DNA from: Pseudomonadota bacterium
GTDB taxonomy: Bacteria > Myxococcota_A > UBA9160 > SZUA-336
Reading direction: 5' to 3'
Length of the DNA: 64,000 bases
Assembly (NCBI GenBank): GCA_003247575.1
Contig: QJZC01000026.1
Location: 62,001 to 126,000, forward strand
The notes below the pieces were generated by a model. The model did no database searches. It saw nothing but the letters and a program-made list of their open reading frames with translations, and had not been told where the DNA came from. A program made the position numbers and the translations under genes. This document shows, piece by piece, positions 17,031-25,720 of the stretch (its first letter is position 1; each line of letters opens with the position of its first letter).

Positions 17031-18266
17031 TCATCCGTGTAGAACCTTGCGCAGGATGCCCGGTGCGTCGAGTGATTCGAGATTCTGTGGTACCGATTGT
17101 CCAGTCGTAACGCACGCGAGCGGACGGCCACTGCGTACGACACAGTTGAAGAGCTCGCCATATACACGAGTCTCGTCCAGCTTGGTCATGATCAGACGCG
17201 AGCACGGGAGTTGAAGATAGGTTTGTAGAATTTCTCGCGAATCTGCAGCGCGCGTAGTCGCAGACATGACGAGCATCACCTCGGCGTCTCCAGCTGGCTC
17301 GATCAGACCGCGCAGGGCGCGGACGGTAGCTGGGTCTCGGTGGCTTCGCCCAGCAGTGTCGATGAACACCCGACGCTCCGTGTTGACCAGCGTGCGTGCG
17401 AGATCCTCGGGGCTGATGGCGATCTCGACGGGAATTCCGAGCATTTCCCCAAAGCGCATCATCTGCTCGACAGCGGCGACGCGATGGACGTCCGTGGTCA
17501 CCAACAGTGCGCCTTCGGGAGAGCTCTGAGCTGCGCGCGCTGCAAGCTTTGCAATCGTGGTCGTCTTGCCTACGCCTGTGGGTCCGACGAAGATCTGGAC
17601 GCGGCTCGGGGCGCTGCCTCGAGTCGCACGTGTCAGGTCGTGACGCATCTCGGCCGCGAGGTTCAGCTTGAGGCGCTCTAGATCTGCGAGTGCACCGGAG
17701 TCGACGCGACTGACGACGCGCTGCACGAGCGAGCGCGCCAGTGGTTCGTCGATGCCGCGAGCGAGCAGGAAGTAGAACAGCTTTTGTGTCGCCGCTCCTT
17801 CTGCATCCGCCGAGATGGTGCCGGAGCCGATCAATGAAGACAACAGAGTGCGGATCTGCGCGATGTCAGCGCGCAGATCCTCCGCTCCGGGAGATCGGTC
17901 GGGGTCCAGGCTCGCAACCGTCTCGCGGATCGAGCGAATCTCGTCGAGTACCGGATCGACGGCTTGCTTGACTGCTCGAATCTCGTTGTAGACTTGTCCG
18001 CCACGGCGGCGTCCGCCAGTCAGGCTCGACGGAAGGTTCGAACGCGGGCTCGACGGTGCGCCCAGCTCTGCAGCCGCATCTGGGCTTCCGGGCGGGTCAT
18101 CTGCGGCAGCGGTCACCTCGAGCACCCTGCGACCGAGCAAGCCGAAGAGCCCACCGTCTTTGCGAACCGATCGGCTGGACACGATCACGGCTCGCGGCCC
18201 CATCTCTTTCTTCACGAGCTGCAGCGCCTGCTTCATGTCAACGGCTTCGAACGTGCGCACCTGCAT
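17031..18266 (-). CDS. flhF: flagellar biosynthesis GTPase FlhF
   Basis: SRP-type GTPase that positions flagella, typically at the pole. The 411-residue protein has the FlhF N-terminus (MQVRTFEAVDMKQALQLVK), a variable proline/serine linker (about 55-90), and the NG domain from about 150. The P-loop GPTGVGKTTT lies at 228-237, followed by TTDVHRVAAVEQM, DTAGRSHRD and TKLDETRVYGE. The partner ATPase gene flhG is not adjacent. It lies 24 bases after flhA. Confidence 0.96.
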   Translation of the reverse strand: MQVRTFEAVDMKQALQLVKKEMGPRAVIVSSRSVRKDGGLFGLLGRRVLEVTAAADDPPGSPDAAAELGAPSSPRSNLPSSLTGGRRRGGQVYNEIRAVKQAVDPVLDEIRSIRETVASLDPDRSPGAEDLRADIAQIRTLLSSLIGSGTISADAEGAATQKLFYFLLARGIDEPLARSLVQRVVSRVDSGALADLERLKLNLAAEMRHDLTRATRGSAPSRVQIFVGPTGVGKTTTIAKLAARAAQSSPEGALLVTTDVHRVAAVEQMMRFGEMLGIPVEIAISPEDLARTLVNTERRVFIDTAGRSHRDPATVRALRGLIEPAGDAEVMLVMSATTRAADSREILQTYLQLPCSRLIMTKLDETRVYGELFNCVVRSGRPLACVTTGQSVPQNLESLDAPGILRKVLHG

Positions 18267-18290
18267 CGTACTCTAGCTCCGCTTCATTCC

Positions 18291-20366
18291 CTATCCAGCC
18301 TGAATCATGCCAATCGACTCGACCGACATCTCCGGCGCCAATTCGTTCGCGGTGATCACTGAGCAGCGCGGAAGTACGCGCTCTATCATTCGGCGCAAAT
18401 GGGGCCGAACGTCCGGAGAACACAGTACGGGGGGATCCGGGCACAAGATACTCACTTTTTCTACCGCTTCCTTGACTGCTCCCACGATGCGCGCGATCGT
18501 GCTTGGATCCAAGTTGATCAGGGTACCGTGCTCAGATCGCTGGATCGAGCTTCCGATGGTCCGCTCGAGGTCGGGCGAGAGCACCAGTACCTGCAATCGC
18601 CCATCCAGGGACAGCTCAGCCGAGATCTGAGATGCAAGCCTCTCTCGGGTAAGCTCGGTCAAAAGTTCAGGGTCTTTAGTCTTTGGTGCGTAATCTCCCA
18701 GGGCCTCGAGAATTGCGGGAAGATCGCGGACAGGAACGCCTTCCTTGAGCAGGTTCTGGAGAACCTTCTGTACCCCTCCCAGGGATATGACCTCTGGAAC
18801 CACCTCGCTGACGAGCTTGGGTTGCGAGCTTGCGACTGCATCCAGCATCTCTTGGGTGTGCTGTCGGCCCAACAGATCAGGAGCATAGCGGCGCAAGATC
18901 TCAGTCAGATGAGTCACGACGACTGAAGCGCCATCGACGACGGTGTAGCCCGCGACCTGTGCCTGGTCCTTGTGTTCTCTCCGGATCCAGAACGCTGGCA
19001 AGCCGAACGTTGGATCGCGCGCCTCGACCCCGGGGAGCCGCGCGCCACCTCCGGGAGGTGCGATCGCTAGCTCGTGCTCAGGGATCAGCTTCCCGGAGCC
19101 CGCGCGGACGCCACGCACCAGAATCGCGTACTCTTCTGCGCCGAGCTGAAGGTTGTCTCGAATGTGAACCAGAGGTACCGGGAACCCCATGCGGCTCGTG
19201 ATGTCGCGGCGAAGCATGCGAATCCGTTGGAGCAGCTCTCCGTTCTTGTTGGGGTCCACGAGATCGATCAAGCCAAATCCGACCTGCAGCTCCAGGAGAT
19301 CGGGCGGGCGTAGTAGGTCTGCCGGGCGCTCCGGGGCGGGGAGCGGCTCGGGCTCGACCGGGGCCTCCTGCTCCTCGAGTTCCGATTGATATCGCTGGAG
19401 TCGAAAGGCCCCGACGCCGAATCCTGCGGACAAGAGCCCGAAAGCCAGGTGAGGCAGCCCGGGAACCAATGCGAGCAGCCCCAGGATTCCAGCCGCGATT
19501 CCGAGCGGAATTGGGTTGTTCCAGAGCTGCCCGGTGAGATCTTGGGCGAGATCTGTCGTGGTGCCGGCGCGAGTGACGATGATGCCCGCGCCAACCGAGA
19601 TCAGTAGCGATGGAATGGCAGAGACCAGCCCATCTCCGACCGTCAGTAGGGTGTACGTGGATGCGGCATCGGAAAACGAGAGACCGTACTCGAGCGTACC
19701 GATGAGCAGCCCGCCGACGATGTTGATCAGAGTAATGATCACTCCGGCTATGGCATCGCCGCGGACGAACTTGCTCGCGCCGTCCATTGCACCGTAGAAG
19801 TCCGCCTCTTTTTGGATCTTCTCGCGTCGTCGGCGAGCCTCCGTCTCGTCGATGTTGCCCGCATTCAGGTCGGCATCGATCGACATCTGTTTCCCCGGTA
19901 GGGCGTCGAGGGTGAAGCGGGCGGCGACCTCGGCGATGCGGCCGGATCCCTTCGTGATCACGACGAAGTTGATCGTGACGAAGAGCAGGAAGATCACGAT
20001 GCCGACGGCGTAGCTTCCTCCGACCACGAAGTCGCCGAACGCTTCGATCACGGACCCGGCAGAGGCGCCTCCTTGGTTTCCGCTCAGAAGGATCAGGCGT
20101 GTGGACGCGATGTTGAGGGCAAGCCGGTACAAGGTGGTCAACAGAAGGATCGTCGGAAACGAGCTGAGCTCGAGCGGATTCTTCAGGTAGAGCGAGACGA
20201 GAAGAATCAGCAGACCCGTAGATAGATTGATCGAGAGACCGAGATCCAACACGAACGGCGGCAGTGAGACCAGAAGGATCGTGAGAATCCCGATGACTCC
20301 TAGACCTACACCCAGCTGACTGCCCAGGTGGGAGCGGGTGCCCTCTGCTTGTGCCTGGGCTACCAT
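18291..20366 (-). CDS. flhA: flagellar type III export gate protein FlhA
   Basis: Forms the export-gate ring of the flagellar type III secretion system. The 691-residue protein has an N-terminal membrane domain with about eight hydrophobic segments (residues about 20-320), the conserved cytoplasmic loop with FTLDALPGKQMSIDADLNAG, and a large cytosolic domain. A longer open frame exists upstream, but the ATG at 20366, preceded by AGGAGA, overlaps flhB by 7 bases and begins the normal FlhA N-terminus. Confidence 0.97.
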   Translation of the reverse strand: MVAQAQAEGTRSHLGSQLGVGLGVIGILTILLVSLPPFVLDLGLSINLSTGLLILLVSLYLKNPLELSSFPTILLLTTLYRLALNIASTRLILLSGNQGGASAGSVIEAFGDFVVGGSYAVGIVIFLLFVTINFVVITKGSGRIAEVAARFTLDALPGKQMSIDADLNAGNIDETEARRRREKIQKEADFYGAMDGASKFVRGDAIAGVIITLINIVGGLLIGTLEYGLSFSDAASTYTLLTVGDGLVSAIPSLLISVGAGIIVTRAGTTTDLAQDLTGQLWNNPIPLGIAAGILGLLALVPGLPHLAFGLLSAGFGVGAFRLQRYQSELEEQEAPVEPEPLPAPERPADLLRPPDLLELQVGFGLIDLVDPNKNGELLQRIRMLRRDITSRMGFPVPLVHIRDNLQLGAEEYAILVRGVRAGSGKLIPEHELAIAPPGGGARLPGVEARDPTFGLPAFWIRREHKDQAQVAGYTVVDGASVVVTHLTEILRRYAPDLLGRQHTQEMLDAVASSQPKLVSEVVPEVISLGGVQKVLQNLLKEGVPVRDLPAILEALGDYAPKTKDPELLTELTRERLASQISAELSLDGRLQVLVLSPDLERTIGSSIQRSEHGTLINLDPSTIARIVGAVKEAVEKVSILCPDPPVLCSPDVRPHLRRMIERVLPRCSVITANELAPEMSVESIGMIQAG

Positions 20367-21424
20367 GAGCGAGATCTCCTCTGATCCATTCTGTACACGT
20401 AGGCCAGCGTCTCCGCGACCGCCCGGTACAGTCGTTCTGGTACGTAGTCGCCTACCTTCGTTGCGCGGTAGAGCGAGCGTGCTAGGGGGGGATTCTCGAC
20501 GAGGGGGACCCCGCTGAGCTGGGCAATTTCCCGTATACGTAGCGCGAGGATGCCCGCGCCGCGCGCGACGACCTTGGGAGCACTCATGTTCTCGCGCTCG
20601 TACTTGAGTGCGATGCTGACGTGTGTGGGGTTCGTGACCACGACGTCGGCCTTGGGAACGGCCTCCATCATGCGCGACCGAGCGCGCTCGAACTGAAGGC
20701 TGCGCAGGCGGCTCTTGACCATGGGATCGCCTTCCGACTGCTTGCGTTCCTCCTTGACCTCGGTCTTGGACATCTTCATGGACTGCTCGGTTCGCCAGTA
20801 CTGGTATGCGTAGTCGATGATCGCGATCACCAAGAGCATCGCGCATCCCGCCAAGTAGGCGACCAGGATCGTACCGAGCTGGAATTCGGCGATCTCGACG
20901 AGCGGGAGGTGAATCAGCCCGAGATACTCGTCGAGGCGAGTGTGGATGGCGAACCAGATCACGGTACTGACGGCTGCGATCTTCATGATCGACTTGGGTA
21001 GGTCGATCAGCGCCTGCCGCTTGACGATTCGCTTGAAGTTCTCCGATGGGCTCAGCTTGCTGAACTTTGGCCTGAGGCGCTTCGTGGCGATGTTGCCTCG
21101 TGTCTGGAGCTCGCCGATCGCGACGGCGCCAAAGACGGAGCTCAGTAGGACCGGGGTCAGGATCGATGCGAGGCCTGCTCCGACCAATCCGAGAATCTCG
21201 AGTGTGGACTCGAGGCTGATGTCCGAACGAGGGCGCCAAAGCGCATGGGTCAGGGAGATTCCAGTGGCGAGTGTCTGTGGCCCTACGAAGAGCAGGGTCA
21301 GTGAGACCGCGAAGAGATTCGCGAAGACGAACGCTTCCTGGCTGATGGCCAGCTGTCCCTCTGCGCGCGCCTCGTTCCGGCGCTTCGGCGTTGGGTCTTC
21401 TGTGCGCTCGACGTCGTCGGCCAT
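20360..21424 (-). CDS. flhB: flagellar type III export switch protein FlhB
   Basis: Membrane component that switches export specificity from rod/hook to filament substrates. The 354-residue protein opens with EDPTPKRRNEARAEGQLA and has four hydrophobic segments. Its cytoplasmic domain carries the autocleavage motif NPTH (residues 265-268), so the specificity switch should be functional. The start follows fliR directly, and its 3' end overlaps flhA. Confidence 0.97.
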   Translation of the reverse strand: MADDVERTEDPTPKRRNEARAEGQLAISQEAFVFANLFAVSLTLLFVGPQTLATGISLTHALWRPRSDISLESTLEILGLVGAGLASILTPVLLSSVFGAVAIGELQTRGNIATKRLRPKFSKLSPSENFKRIVKRQALIDLPKSIMKIAAVSTVIWFAIHTRLDEYLGLIHLPLVEIAEFQLGTILVAYLAGCAMLLVIAIIDYAYQYWRTEQSMKMSKTEVKEERKQSEGDPMVKSRLRSLQFERARSRMMEAVPKADVVVTNPTHVSIALKYERENMSAPKVVARGAGILALRIREIAQLSGVPLVENPPLARSLYRATKVGDYVPERLYRAVAETLAYVYRMDQRRSRSW

Positions 21425-22168
21425 CTAGGCTGCTCCGACGAGCGCAATCAGGCGCTGTTCCAGTAGGGAGTAGGAGATGAGAAAGTAGTTAGCCAGGTTT
21501 GGAAGAGCGGCGAGCACCACCAGGAGCCCTCCCATCACCGTCATTGGAAATCCGATGTTGAAGATCGACAGCTGTGGGGAGATGCGGTTGATGAAGCCGA
21601 TCATCGCGTTGATCAGGAGCATCAGACCGGCGACAGGCGCAGCGACTTGAGCTCCGGTCTGATACATCAGTGATGCGGCGTCGCTCAGACTCTCGGCGAG
21701 GAGCTCGAAGCGAAACCCGCTCGCGACCGGAAAGGTCTCGAAGCTGGCGGCTACCGCACGGATCAGCAGGTGATGACCATCGAGAAGCAGGAAGATCAGG
21801 GTCACCAGCCCCAGATGAATCGTCGCGATCACCGGAGTCGAGGACTGAGAGTCGGGATCGAAGCTGTTGGCGAGCGCGAATCCCATCTGGAAGGCAACCA
21901 GCGCACCGGCAATTTGGAAGGAGATCAGAGCGAGTCTTGCGAGTAGACCGATCGCGAGCCCGAAGCCGAGTTCGCCGACCATGGCACCTGTGACGGCCAC
22001 TGCGTCCGACGGAATCTCCGCTGAGGGAACGACGCTGACCATGGTGCCCGTGAGCCACAGGCTCAGCAGGACCCGGAAGCGGCGGGGGACTCCGCCACGC
22101 GAGAGAATGGGCGCACCGATGAACAAGCCGGTGATTCGCGCCAGCACGAGTGCTGCGAAGATCAGCAT
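21425..22168 (-). CDS. fliR: flagellar export gate protein FliR
   Basis: Integral membrane gate component. Taking the ATG at 22168 gives 247 residues with about six hydrophobic segments, MGFALANSFDPDSQSSTPVI and the C-terminal GFPMTVMGGLLV, all typical of FliR. An open frame extends to 22246 inside fliQ, but the extra residues are polar and unlike FliR. The SD before 22168 is weak, so the start is less certain than for its neighbours. The order fliP-fliQ-fliR-flhB-flhA is conserved. Confidence 0.93.
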   Translation of the reverse strand: MLIFAALVLARITGLFIGAPILSRGGVPRRFRVLLSLWLTGTMVSVVPSAEIPSDAVAVTGAMVGELGFGLAIGLLARLALISFQIAGALVAFQMGFALANSFDPDSQSSTPVIATIHLGLVTLIFLLLDGHHLLIRAVAASFETFPVASGFRFELLAESLSDAASLMYQTGAQVAAPVAGLMLLINAMIGFINRISPQLSIFNIGFPMTVMGGLLVVLAALPNLANYFLISYSLLEQRLIALVGAA

Positions 22169-22173
22169 AGTTG

Positions 22174-22446
22174 CTAGCGCGAGACGATTCCCGGCGCCGT
22201 GCTGAGCACCAGGCGGAGGAATGTCATCAGGTGGTCCAGAAACCAAGGCATGCCGATTCCGACCACACAGCCGATCGCGACCACTTTGGGCACGAACGTG
22301 AGCGTCTGCTCCTGCAGGCTGGTCAAGGTTTGAATGAGCGAAACCACGAGGCCAACGATCATCGCAGTGCCCAGGATCGGGGCGGCGACCAGCGCGGCAG
22401 TGCGGAGGGTTTCTCGATAGATTTCGACGACGAATTCGACGGTCAT
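22174..22446 (-). CDS. fliQ: flagellar export gate protein FliQ
   Basis: Small two-helix membrane protein of the export gate. With the ATG at 22446, which overlaps the fliP stop by 4 bases, the product is 90 residues, the normal FliQ length. It contains the conserved GLVVSLIQTLTSLQEQTLTFVPK loop between the two membrane helices. Confidence 0.96.
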   Translation of the reverse strand: MTVEFVVEIYRETLRTAALVAAPILGTAMIVGLVVSLIQTLTSLQEQTLTFVPKVVAIGCVVGIGMPWFLDHLMTFLRLVLSTAPGIVSR

Positions 22447-23246
22447 GACAGCCCCCGTACGATCGATCCGATGATCAAGTTCCATCCGTCTACGAGAACG
22501 AAGAGCATGAGTTTGAGGGGAAGAGAGATCATGACGGGCGGAACGACGATCATCCCCATCGACAGGAGGGTGGATGCGACGACCATGTCCATGACGAGAA
22601 ACGGAAGGAACAGCATGAACCCGATGATGAATGCAGCGCGGAGCTCGCTCAGCATATACGCTGGGATCAGCAGAGAGAGCTGTACCTCGTCAGGATTGTC
22701 TGGCAGCTGACGTGCAGAGATTTCCTCGAAGAGGAGTAGGTCTTCGTCGCGCGTCTGCTTGAGCATGTAGCTGCGGAAGGGCGCGATGGTGCGCTCGAAG
22801 GCGAGCTGGTCCTCGAGCTCGCCCCGAAGGTAGGGTCCAGCGCCACTGCTGTAGGCTTCCTCGAAGGTCGGCTGCATTACGAAGATCGTCAGGAAGAGCG
22901 CTAGCGACATGAGCACCTGTGTGGGCGGTACCTGCTGCACGCCGATCGCTTGGCGCATCAAGGCCAGCACTACTGCGATTCGCACGAAGCAGGTGACCAT
23001 CATGACGACTGCGGGTGCGACGGACAGCACGGTCATCAGAATGGCTAGGCGAAACACTGGTGCAAGACGCGTCGGATCTTGGGTCAGCTGCTCCAGGTCC
23101 TGCAGGGTCTGGCCGAGCGCTCCCGGTTCTGCACTGGCGAACGTCGGCAGTAGGATCGTGGCGAGCGCCACGGGCAGCAGCAGTCCCAGCCTGAGCGCTG
23201 CTGCGGGAGTCGCGGGACTGGGGTGGGCAGCTTCCGCGTTACCCAT
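22443..23246 (-). CDS. fliP: flagellar export gate protein FliP
   Basis: Core export-gate subunit. The 267-residue precursor has a cleavable signal (about 1-40), unusual for membrane proteins but typical of FliP. It then carries MVTCFVRIAVVLALMRQAIG, VPPTQVLMSLALFLT, LLIPAYMLSELRAAF and a C-terminal LPLKLMLFVLVDGW. It overlaps fliO by 8 bases and fliQ by 4. Confidence 0.97.
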   Translation of the reverse strand: MGNAEAAHPSPATPAAALRLGLLLPVALATILLPTFASAEPGALGQTLQDLEQLTQDPTRLAPVFRLAILMTVLSVAPAVVMMVTCFVRIAVVLALMRQAIGVQQVPPTQVLMSLALFLTIFVMQPTFEEAYSSGAGPYLRGELEDQLAFERTIAPFRSYMLKQTRDEDLLLFEEISARQLPDNPDEVQLSLLIPAYMLSELRAAFIIGFMLFLPFLVMDMVVASTLLSMGMIVVPPVMISLPLKLMLFVLVDGWNLIIGSIVRGLS

Positions 23247-23709
23247 CGAGCCCCTCGAAGCGTCCGATTCCGGTGAGCATGGGGGGCTGTCCGGGCTCTT
23301 CGTCGCGCTCGAGTTCTGCAGCGACTTGACGCTCGAAGTCGATCGAATCGCTCAGGTCGGCGATCGGGCGAATCTGGTCGCCGCCGACTCCGATCAGAAA
23401 GCGGCGCTCGCCCACTTCGACCAGAGCCAGGCGTTGGCGCGGACCCAGGCTTCGGAGCGCCAGGATCTCGATGCGATGATCGGTTCCTGTCTTCAGGATT
23501 CTGCGCCGGCGAGCCCAGGCTCCCACAGCCCAGGCTGCGATGCCGATCGCGACCAAGGCGAGGCCCATGCGCATGAGCGGCTCGATGGTGGGCGAGGTGA
23601 TCGTCGGTGAAGACGAGGCAGACTCCTGAGCCCGGAGCAGTGCGGGGGCGCACGCGACGCACGTGGCCGTCACGACGAGCCAGCTGCGGCGGGCCGCACG
23701 CGGAGTCAT
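23239..23709 (-). CDS. fliO: flagellar biosynthesis protein FliO
   Basis: Scaffold that helps assemble the FliP ring. The 156-residue protein has an N-terminal signal-like segment, one strong membrane helix (about 48-66), a following basic stretch ARRRRI, and a small cytoplasmic domain with LGPRQRLALVEVGERRFLIG, typical of FliO. Its ATG overlaps the fliN stop by 4 bases. Confidence 0.9.
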   Translation of the reverse strand: MTPRAARRSWLVVTATCVACAPALLRAQESASSSPTITSPTIEPLMRMGLALVAIGIAAWAVGAWARRRRILKTGTDHRIEILALRSLGPRQRLALVEVGERRFLIGVGGDQIRPIADLSDSIDFERQVAAELERDEEPGQPPMLTGIGRFEGLDG

Positions 23710-23990
23710 TCGCGGTCTTCCTGCTGATCAGGGTTGTTGATCGACAGCACCCGAACGGCGTAGCGATCGTTCGATACCACGACCTCACCCATCGCTAGCG
23801 GACGGCCATTGACGAGGATGTCGACGGGTTCACCCGCCAAACGGTCGAGGTCGATCACCGACCCCTGGCCGAGCTCGAGTAGGTCCTGCACACGCATGCG
23901 GGCACGTCCGAGCTCCACGGAGATCCGCAGGGGTACGTCGAGCAGGAGATCGAAGCTTTCCTCTGAACCTCGGGGCAATTCTTCAGGCAT
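23706..23990 (-). CDS. fliN: flagellar motor switch protein FliN
   Basis: C-ring subunit. The 94-residue protein is essentially one SpoA (surface presentation of antigens) domain: DVPLRISVELGRARMRVQDL, GSVIDLDRLAGEPVDILVNG and a closing GEVVVSNDRYAVRVLSI. It is shorter at the N-terminus than E. coli FliN. It lies 15 bases after fliM and overlaps fliO. Confidence 0.95.
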   Translation of the reverse strand: MPEELPRGSEESFDLLLDVPLRISVELGRARMRVQDLLELGQGSVIDLDRLAGEPVDILVNGRPLAMGEVVVSNDRYAVRVLSINNPDQQEDRE

Positions 23991-24005
23991 GTCTGCATCC
24001 TTTCG

Positions 24006-25172
24006 TTAGGCGGAGATCCCGAGAGCACTCTCGAGGACTCGGCGCTCGACCCAGCCGCGAGCGACGATCGATTCGAGCAGCGGCCGTCGGTTGATGCGTT
24101 CGTCCACGCGTGCGACCTGGAGTTGCTCGCGCGAGATCAGTCCCTTGCGGACGAGCTGCTGACCGGCTGTGCGGTCCACGATCTCTCGCTGAATCGTGCG
24201 GCGAGAGCTGACCTGTACCGCGTACTGAAGATGGTTCTGTCCGATCAGGCCCCCGAGAATAGTCTCTCCGTTGGCGCGGATCTCCGTCTCGTCGCCTGCG
24301 TGAGTTCTCAGCTCGATCAGAGACCCAGGTTGGAGCTTTCTGACCTCCGCCGTGGTCAGATCGCACTCCCCGAGTACCGACGCGAGCTCCACGACGACCT
24401 CGCGCAGATTCTGCTCGAGGTTGACCTTCCAGCTCGGATCGAGGTCCTCGCCGCTCTGAGCCGAGGTCGCATCGAAGAGCGGTTCGAGGCTCGTGTAGGG
24501 ATGGATGAAGTAGATCGGAGACTTCGGTAGCACGTCCCCCGAAATCATCAGCTTTCCGACGTGGCAGACTTCTTCGTCGGCGAGCGATGACACGATGCTG
24601 ACGTTCCGATCGCTGCGCAGGTGCTCGATGCGCATGGGGAACCAAGGCTTCCACGCGTTCTCGAAGTCGCGGAACAGCTCGCTTCGAACCTTGTAGAGGA
24701 GGGTGACCTCGATCTCGGAGATGTCTCGATCTTCGGGAATCTCTCCGACACCGAGTCCTCCCATCAGAGCGTCGACCAGGGCGTACAGGAGGGTGGGCTC
24801 GAATACGATCATGCTCGTGCCGCGCAGGGGATCGAGGCGGATGATCTCGAATAGACACGACGATGAGCCATGCTGTGAGCGAAAGTCGCCGAACTTCTGG
24901 AGCTCGACTCCTGCGTTCTCGGTACGGACCGGGAAGCGCAGGTTCTTGGTGAGCGAGATCTGGACCAGCGGCCCCAGGCGATCGAAGATGTAGTCCAGGA
25001 CGGGGAGCCGGCGCCGAACGATGCGGTCCTGGCCCCAGGTGGGGTCCGTCAGATCGAGCTTGCGGGCCTGTAGAATTGGGAACAGCGAGCCTCGCTCCGG
25101 CGCAACCTTGCCACCCCGAACGGACTCGATGAGCTGATCGATCTCCTGCTGAGAGAGGCGCCGTTCCGTCAT
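24006..25172 (-). CDS. fliM: flagellar motor switch protein FliM with an extra C-terminal MshEN-like segment
   Basis: C-ring switch protein that binds CheY-P. The 388-residue product has the CheY-binding N-terminal helix (LSQQEIDQLI), a CheC-like middle domain and a C-terminal SpoA domain ending near residue 322. FliM normally stops about there (around 330 residues). This one continues for about 65 residues (324-388) with two helix-turn units: GQQLVRKGLISREQLQVA and PLLESIVARGWVERRVLESA. The spacing of Gly and Leu is like the MshEN/GspE-N repeats, some of which bind cyclic di-GMP. FliM identity is firm; the tail reading is inference. The start overlaps fliL by 4 bases. Confidence 0.95.
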   Translation of the reverse strand: MTERRLSQQEIDQLIESVRGGKVAPERGSLFPILQARKLDLTDPTWGQDRIVRRRLPVLDYIFDRLGPLVQISLTKNLRFPVRTENAGVELQKFGDFRSQHGSSSCLFEIIRLDPLRGTSMIVFEPTLLYALVDALMGGLGVGEIPEDRDISEIEVTLLYKVRSELFRDFENAWKPWFPMRIEHLRSDRNVSIVSSLADEEVCHVGKLMISGDVLPKSPIYFIHPYTSLEPLFDATSAQSGEDLDPSWKVNLEQNLREVVVELASVLGECDLTTAEVRKLQPGSLIELRTHAGDETEIRANGETILGGLIGQNHLQYAVQVSSRRTIQREIVDRTAGQQLVRKGLISREQLQVARVDERINRRPLLESIVARGWVERRVLESALGISA

Positions 25173-25696
25173 TGCACGACGAACTCCGTGAAGAACACCT
25201 GCTGGACGCTTCCCTTGCGGACTACGGCATTCAGCCGCGTCTGGAGCTCTTCGCGCAGGTAGTCCTTGCCTTCCATCGAGCGGATGTCCGAGAAGGATTG
25301 GCTCGAGAGCAAGCCGATCATGATGTCCTTGACCTGCGGAAGTCGTTGGTCGAGCTCGGATGAGACGGCTTCACTGGAGACCTCGAGATCGACCTTGAGC
25401 TTGAGGAATCGGTCCTTGCTTCCATCGTTGATGTTGACCACGAAGGGCTCCATCGAGAAGAAGGCGGGCGGGAGCGGCTCACCGTCTGGACCGACCTCCG
25501 CGTTCTCCCCGTCGGCAGAGGCGGTCTCCCCTCCCTCGGCTGCCGCTGCTTCCTCGGAAGCGGGTGGCTGTGCGAGGAAGAAGTAGGCCGCTCCGCCCCC
25601 GCCGAGCAGCACGACGACCCCGATGATCGCGATCAGAAGGATTGGAGAGCGTCCTCCTCCAGCCTCTTCGAGTTCATCTTTCTCTTCATCTGCCAT
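25169..25696 (-). CDS. fliL: flagellar basal body-associated protein FliL
   Basis: Inner-membrane protein that surrounds and stabilises the stators. The 175-residue product has a short acidic cytoplasmic N-terminus, one membrane helix (about 17-39) with a glycine-rich centre, an Ala/Glu-rich periplasmic linker, and the FliL domain (FFSMEPFVVNINDGSKDRFL, then the C-terminal VFFTEFVVQ). It sits between flgE and fliM. Confidence 0.95.
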   Translation of the reverse strand: MADEEKDELEEAGGGRSPILLIAIIGVVVLLGGGGAAYFFLAQPPASEEAAAAEGGETASADGENAEVGPDGEPLPPAFFSMEPFVVNINDGSKDRFLKLKVDLEVSSEAVSSELDQRLPQVKDIMIGLLSSQSFSDIRSMEGKDYLREELQTRLNAVVRKGSVQQVFFTEFVVQ

Positions 25697-25720
25697 ACCT
25701 AGCCTCCGAGTGGGGGGAGA

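Noticed and set aside
20367..21239. Extended FlhA with a 290-residue N-terminal addition
   Set aside because: The extra part is flhB read in another frame, Arg/Pro-rich, and a proper ATG with AGGAGA lies at 20366.
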